64,000 bases of DNA, taken from assembly GCF_005116455.1 (NCBI RefSeq), contig NZ_SWBP01000001.1:558001-622000 (forward strand), given 5' to 3'. This document shows, piece after piece, positions 59,974-64,000 of this stretch; the first letter of the stretch is position 1; every line of letters begins with the position of its first letter. The notes beneath the pieces were generated by a model, which saw nothing but the letters and a program-made list of their open reading frames with translations, was not told the DNA's origin and did no database searches. The DNA is from Pedobacter cryophilus (GTDB lineage Bacteria > Bacteroidota > Bacteroidia > Sphingobacteriales > Sphingobacteriaceae). The position numbers were made by a program, and so were the translations under genes.

Positions 59974-62079
59974 TTATGATATTTTATCTAGGGTAATTCC
60001 GTTTTCGGTTTTAGCAAAAAAACTTTTTAAACCTTCGTGTTCTGATTTTAAAAGCTCGGGGTCTTCATCTAAAATTTTAATCACACATTTTCTAGCTTCC
60101 TGCAAAATTTTCTGATCTAGTGCTAAATCAGCAATTTTTAAGTCCATTATGCCGCTTTGCTGTTTCCCTTCTATGTTTCCTGGGCCACGTAATTGCAAAT
60201 CTATCTCTGATATTTCAAAACCATCATTAGTTTTTACCATGGTTTCTAATCTGATTTTACCTTCTCTGCTTAATTTTGTACCCGACATTAAAATGCAATA
60301 AGATTGATCAGCACCTCTGCCAACTCTACCTCTTAATTGGTGCAACTGAGATAAACCAAAACGCTCAGCATTTTCTATAATCATTACTGTTGCATTAGGC
60401 ACATTTACTCCAACTTCTATTACCGTTGTAGCCACCATAATTTGAGTTTCGCCTTTTACAAATCTTTGCATTTCAAACGCCTTATCTGCGGCTTTAAGCT
60501 GCCCATGAACTATGCTAATTCTATAATCAGGTAAAGGAAATTCTCTGCTCATTACATCAACCCCATCCATCAAGTTTTTTAAGTCCAATTTAGCGCTTTC
60601 TTGAATTAAAGGATAAACAACATAAACTTGCCTTCCTTTTGCTATTTCCTGTTTCATAAGGCCAAACATTCTGAGTCGTTGGTTTTCAAACAAGTGCAAA
60701 GTTTCAATCGGTTTTCTTCCGGCTGGTAGCTCATCAATTACAGATACATCTAAATCGCCATAAAGCGTCATTGCCAAAGTGCGGGGAATTGGGGTTGCTG
60801 TCATCACTAAAACATGAGGTGGAATGATATTTTTTCTCCATAACGCTGCTCTTTGTTCTACACCAAAACGATGTTGCTCATCAATTACTGCAAAACCCAA
60901 ATTTTTGAATTTTACAGGCTCTTCTATTAAAGCATGGGTTCCAATCAAAATAGATAAAGTTCCTAATTCTAATTGTTCAGCTATAATTCTTCTGCTCTTC
61001 TTTTTTGTTGACCCAGTTAAAAGTTCAACAGAAACAAATTCGTCTTTTAGTAATGATTTTATAGAATGGTAATGCTGTGTGGCTAAAATCTCTGTAGGAG
61101 CCATTAAACAGGCCTGAAATTTATTATCAATAGCCAATAGCATTGCCATTAATGCAACAACGGTTTTACCAGACCCAACATCACCTTGCACCAGTCTATT
61201 CATTTGGATACCCTTATAAGTATCAGCCCTAATTTCTTTAATTACCTTCTTTTGTGCGTTGGTAAGCTGAAAAGGCAATATATTTTCATAAAACTCGGTG
61301 AATTTCTCTCCCACATTTTCAAAAACATTTCCTTTAAACTTTTTAGTACGAAGCAATTTAGACCTCAATAATTTAAGCTGAATGAAAAAAAGTTCTTCAA
61401 ATTTTAAAGTGTTTTGGGCTCTTTTAAGTGTATTAGCATCCGCTGGAAAATGGATATTTTGAAATGCTTCGGCTCTTTTGTTTAATTTATATTGATGAAT
61501 TAAATAAGTTGGTATTACTTCATCAATCTGAGACAAACAAACATCAAGCAAGGACGCCATTAACCTTTGAATTCCCTTAGAATCTAAACTATACTGTTTT
61601 AACTTTTCTGTAGAAGAGTAAACGGGTTGCAAACTAAGGTTTCCTCTGTTGCTTTGCTCTTTGTTAAACAGCTCCATTTCTGGATGAGCCATTTGTGCTT
61701 TTCCATTATAAAAAGTTACTTTCCCAAAAATGATATAAACTTGATTGAGATGAAGGTTTTTTTGAACCCAAGAAATGCTTTGAAACCAGATTAATTCAAT
61801 TTCACCGGTATCATCAACAGCTTGGGCAATTAAACGTTTTGTTCTTTTATCGCCTAAATGCTCAAAAGATTTAAGTCGTACTAAAATTTGAATATAAGGA
61901 AGATCAAGGTTAAGATCTCTTATTTTGTAGAACTGAGTTCTATCAATATATCTAAAAGGGTAATAACTAAGCAAATCTCCATAAGTAAATACAGCTATTT
62001 CTTTTTTAAGGATCTCTGCCCTTTGCGGACCAACTCCTTTTAAATACTCAATGGGTGTTTTAAATATTTGATCATTCAA
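59974..62079 (-). CDS. recG: ATP-dependent DNA helicase RecG
   Basis: RecG remodels stalled replication forks and branched DNA. The 701-residue length is ordinary. The N-terminal wedge (OB-fold) domain covers about 1-230. Helicase motifs: QGDVGSGKTVVALMA (Walker A), AVIDEQHRFGVEQR (DEQH box), MTATPIPRTLAMTLYGDLD, and LHQLRGRVGRGADQSYC (motif VI). The EamA gene ends two bases upstream of its start. Confidence 0.96.
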   Translation of the reverse strand: MNDQIFKTPIEYLKGVGPQRAEILKKEIAVFTYGDLLSYYPFRYIDRTQFYKIRDLNLDLPYIQILVRLKSFEHLGDKRTKRLIAQAVDDTGEIELIWFQSISWVQKNLHLNQVYIIFGKVTFYNGKAQMAHPEMELFNKEQSNRGNLSLQPVYSSTEKLKQYSLDSKGIQRLMASLLDVCLSQIDEVIPTYLIHQYKLNKRAEAFQNIHFPADANTLKRAQNTLKFEELFFIQLKLLRSKLLRTKKFKGNVFENVGEKFTEFYENILPFQLTNAQKKVIKEIRADTYKGIQMNRLVQGDVGSGKTVVALMAMLLAIDNKFQACLMAPTEILATQHYHSIKSLLKDEFVSVELLTGSTKKKSRRIIAEQLELGTLSILIGTHALIEEPVKFKNLGFAVIDEQHRFGVEQRAALWRKNIIPPHVLVMTATPIPRTLAMTLYGDLDVSVIDELPAGRKPIETLHLFENQRLRMFGLMKQEIAKGRQVYVVYPLIQESAKLDLKNLMDGVDVMSREFPLPDYRISIVHGQLKAADKAFEMQRFVKGETQIMVATTVIEVGVNVPNATVMIIENAERFGLSQLHQLRGRVGRGADQSYCILMSGTKLSREGKIRLETMVKTNDGFEISEIDLQLRGPGNIEGKQQSGIMDLKIADLALDQKILQEARKCVIKILDEDPELLKSEHEGLKSFFAKTENGITLDKIS

Positions 62080-62081
62080 AA

Positions 62082-63011
62082 TCAGGAAATGACATCAACT
62101 TCTGGTTTGCTTTTGATAATTTTAAAGATATTTTCTTTTAAAATTTTCCAATTAAAAATTACAACGGCAATAGCTAACAAGCTGTAAGCAAATAATTGGT
62201 TCATTTTAATAGTTTCATGAAAATAGAAAAATGCTACACCAAATGCAACAATTGGATTAACATAAATTATAATCCCAACGGTTGATGATGGCAAACTGTT
62301 TAAAGCAAATAAACTTAATAATAATGGTACAAGCGTAAACAATACCGCTATAATTACAATATCAACCCAAAATGACAGATTTAAAGGAATAGGTTGTAGA
62401 TTGATGAAAAACAAAGGCAAAATTAAAAATAATGCTATCAATAATTGAAAACCCAGCATATTTAATTTACTAATGTTTTTGATGATTCTTTGAATAACCA
62501 AAAAGAAAGCATAAAAAGCGGCTGTAATTACTGACCACATTACATCTGTAAAAGAGCCTGTAGCTAAGGTAATTATGGAGATGATTGCAATTGCTATAGC
62601 TATTAATTTTAACCTGCTTAATTCTTCTTTTAAAATTAAAAAGCCTCCTAAAGCGGTAATTAACGGACAAACCATGTAAGCAAATGCTCCTGATTTTAGA
62701 TTTACATTGTTAACCACATAAATAAAAGTAAACCAGTTTAGTGTGATTAAAACTCCTGATAAAACAATTAGAAACCACAGCTTTAACTTAGGTATTTCAT
62801 TGTCCCCTTTTAATTGTAAGATATCAGACTTTAATTGTTTCCTGTTAAATAAGAAAATGACAATCCAACAAATGATAAACGAAACAAAAATGCGATAGTA
62901 TAAAATTTGATCTACTGAGTAATCCTTTAAAAATCTTAATGCAATTGAAAAAAATCCCCAAATTATATTTGCACTTAAGGCTGCTAATAACCCACCAACC
63001 CTTTTACTCAT
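62082..63011 (-). CDS. EamA family transporter (RarD-like)
   Basis: This 309-residue inner-membrane protein has ten helices in two EamA halves; the N-terminal ALSANIIWGFFSIALRFL matches the RarD branch of the drug/metabolite transporter superfamily. The substrate is unknown. Its ATG overlaps the ridA stop by one base (TAATG), and recG follows after two bases, so ridA, this gene and recG are probably one operon. Confidence 0.88.
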   Translation of the reverse strand: MSKRVGGLLAALSANIIWGFFSIALRFLKDYSVDQILYYRIFVSFIICWIVIFLFNRKQLKSDILQLKGDNEIPKLKLWFLIVLSGVLITLNWFTFIYVVNNVNLKSGAFAYMVCPLITALGGFLILKEELSRLKLIAIAIAIISIITLATGSFTDVMWSVITAAFYAFFLVIQRIIKNISKLNMLGFQLLIALFLILPLFFINLQPIPLNLSFWVDIVIIAVLFTLVPLLLSLFALNSLPSSTVGIIIYVNPIVAFGVAFFYFHETIKMNQLFAYSLLAIAVVIFNWKILKENIFKIIKSKPEVDVIS

Positions 63012-63391
63012 TAAGATTTAAGAGCCGTTATTGAGATTTCTACATTTACGTTTTTGGGTAATGTTTTAACCGCTACAGTTTCTCTTGCTGGAAAATCAGC
63101 GGTAAAATACTGCCCATAAGTATCGTTTACCTTTCCAAAGAAATCCATATCACTTAAAAAAATGGAAGTCTTCACTATATCATCAAATGTCATTTCGGCA
63201 GCATCTAAAATTGCTTTAATATTTTTCATTACTTGATGCGTTTCTTCTTCAATAGATTTATCAATAATGTTTCCTGTAGCAGGATCTATTGCAATTTGAC
63301 CGGAAGCAAAAAGCATGTTATTTACTAAAACCGCTTGACTATATGGACCAATAGGAGCAGGAGCATTAGGCGTATTAATTATTTTTTTCAT
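63011..63391 (-). CDS. ridA: RidA family enamine/imine deaminase
   Basis: RidA hydrolyses reactive enamines and imines released by PLP enzymes such as threonine dehydratase. The 126-residue protein has the usual pattern: APIGPYSQAV, FASGQIAIDPATG, and the catalytic Arg in PARETVAVKTLPKNVNVEI. It may also protect against intermediates from ammonia-lyases such as the dpaL product. It is translationally coupled to the EamA gene and follows a 48-residue membrane protein gene by 10 bases. Confidence 0.94.
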   Translation of the reverse strand: MKKIINTPNAPAPIGPYSQAVLVNNMLFASGQIAIDPATGNIIDKSIEEETHQVMKNIKAILDAAEMTFDDIVKTSIFLSDMDFFGKVNDTYGQYFTADFPARETVAVKTLPKNVNVEISITALKS

Positions 63392-63401
63392 CTGTTTTAG
63401 C

Positions 63402-63548
63402 TTATTTTTTTAAAATGAATAGGTCTATGAGTTTCCATATTACGCCACCAAGGAAAACAATAATAGCAATGCGGTTAATCCAATGCATTGCTCTCAGGTT
63501 AAAATTATCTGGTCTGTTGGGATCTTTTTTTCTAAAAAAATACATCAT
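63402..63548 (-). CDS. 48-residue membrane protein (probably DUF6728)
   Basis: A short frame runs from ATG 63548 (second ATG at 63545) to TAA 63402. The peptide starts MMYFFRKKDPNRPDNFNLRA, followed by MHWINRIAIIVFLGG, which is part of one transmembrane helix (about residues 25-45), and a basic end ILKK. I recall this pattern in small Sphingobacteriales proteins annotated DUF6728, but I could not check it. It lies 10 bases before ridA, in the same direction. Confidence 0.72.
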   Translation of the reverse strand: MMYFFRKKDPNRPDNFNLRAMHWINRIAIIVFLGGVIWKLIDLFILKK

Positions 63549-63565
63549 AGTCAAATTTAAAAATA

Positions 63566-63599
63566 AAAAAAAGGGAGTCCGTATGAACTCCCTTTTTTT
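63566..63599. terminator. Bidirectional terminator after the OmpA-family gene
   Basis: AAAAAAAGGGAGT (63566-63578) pairs with ACTCCCTTTTTTT (63587-63599), a 13-bp stem with T-runs in both directions. Confidence 0.85.
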
Positions 63600-63617
63600 A
63601 CAAATTAATGTTTTTAA

Positions 63618-64000
63618 TTATAGTTGTCTAAACTCAACACGACGGTTAGCTACACGACCTTCTTCAGTTGCATTTGATGCAATTGGACGAGTTTCGCCAT
63701 AACCTTTTGTCATCACTCTTTTAGCATCAACACCTGAGTTTACTAAATAAGTTTTTACTGCATTTGCTCTGTCAATAGATAATTGCATGTTATATTCGTC
63801 AGTTCCTTCTTGAGAAGCGTGACCATCTAATTGCAAATTCATGTTATTATCTGCTCTCATGCTTGAAGATATTTTATCTAAAGTAGCATAAGAAGAAGTT
63901 CTTAACACTGAAGAATTATATTCAAATTGAATGTTTTGAACATCTTTCATAGTAGCAGTTCCCATTTCTGGACATCCGTTTAACTCAGCAGTACCTGCTT
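63618..64000 (-). CDS. OmpA family outer-membrane protein, C-terminal part (5' end outside window)
   Basis: The frame is open to the window edge at 64000. The visible ATG at 63965 is internal, because upstream codons (AGTAELNGCPE) continue without a stop. The C-terminal OmpA-like peptidoglycan-binding domain is complete: IQFEYNSSVLRTSSYATLDK, LDGHASQEGTDEYNMQLSID, RANAVKTYLVNSGV, GYGETRPIASN, and EEGRVANRRVEF. Such proteins tether the outer membrane to the cell wall. A strong terminator follows 18 bases beyond the stop. Confidence 0.9.
   Translation of the reverse strand, partial: AGTAELNGCPEMGTATMKDVQNIQFEYNSSVLRTSSYATLDKISSSMRADNNMNLQLDGHASQEGTDEYNMQLSIDRANAVKTYLVNSGVDAKRVMTKGYGETRPIASNATEEGRVANRRVEFRQL

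Noticed and set aside
1-64000. CRISPR arrays, tRNA, rRNA, insertion sequences and phage genes
   Set aside because: No regularly spaced repeats, no cloverleaf-like sequences in the gaps and no transposase, integrase or phage motifs were seen. A dedicated tRNA or IS search could still find a missed case.

Overview
The window is a low-GC chromosomal segment from a member of the Bacteroidota, most likely Sphingobacteriaceae (Pedobacter-like). The clues are a gliding-motility lipoprotein GldD, a protein with a type IX secretion sorting domain, an RprXY-like two-component pair, a SecA of 1100 residues, a CarB without the allosteric domain, TAnnTTTG-type promoter boxes and few Shine-Dalgarno sequences. 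No rRNA, tRNA, CRISPR array, transposase or prophage is visible. The content is mostly housekeeping genes, with accessory or decayed DNA at 1.2-4.9 kb, 14.9-15.6 kb, 32.0-32.5 kb, 37.8-38.2 kb and 40.4-40.9 kb.

Layout. 1-1149 is the 3' end of carB. 1.4-4.9 kb holds a lipoprotein gene split by an in-frame TAA, a small membrane protein, a repeat-bearing gap and an LruC-domain lipoprotein. 4.9-10.8 kb (minus strand) holds a secreted protein, an M20 peptidase, a SPOR protein and secA. 11.2-14.9 kb (minus) is a likely operon of an atypical peptide deformylase, a membrane protein, an exported AbgB-like amidohydrolase and diaminopropionate ammonia-lyase. 15-17.2 kb has a 57-residue membrane protein, a rRNA methyltransferase and a divergent DUF3127 protein with an SSB-like acidic tail. 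17.4-24.8 kb has a type IX cargo protein, an RprXY-like pair, a DUF4153 protein and an ALDH7 dehydrogenase. 25-35.6 kb (plus) runs TPR protein, comA, aroE, gldD, alpha/beta hydrolase, metallo-hydrolase, LolC/E-like permease, AsmA-like protein and serine hydrolase. 35.7-49.8 kb carries ilvE, a tryptophan dioxygenase, a CLC antiporter of the fluoride type, an SDR, a broken higA antitoxin, a SerB-ACT fusion, an epimerase, an arginase-fold protein lacking metal ligands, a TlpA-like thioredoxin, purD, rlmN and comF. 49.9-64 kb carries a beta-helix lipoprotein, a hybrid histidine kinase, glyA, a WlbA-like oxidoreductase, scpA, an MFS exporter, an M28 peptidase, recG, an EamA transporter, ridA, a 48-residue membrane protein and the 3' part of an OmpA-family gene.

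The most unusual signal is two families of short dispersed intergenic elements. Family II (15496-15614, 32327-32449, 40789-40892) keeps conserved outer arms, while each copy has a different central sequence that still forms an exact 7-bp stem. Family I (2911-2984, 32039-32111, 37937-38030) shares a near-identical right arm. Both meet in one gap at 32.0-32.5 kb. This architecture suggests structured RNAs or small non-autonomous mobile elements. Two genes next to these decayed stretches (the lipoprotein at 1406 and higA at 40760) carry single in-frame stop codons.
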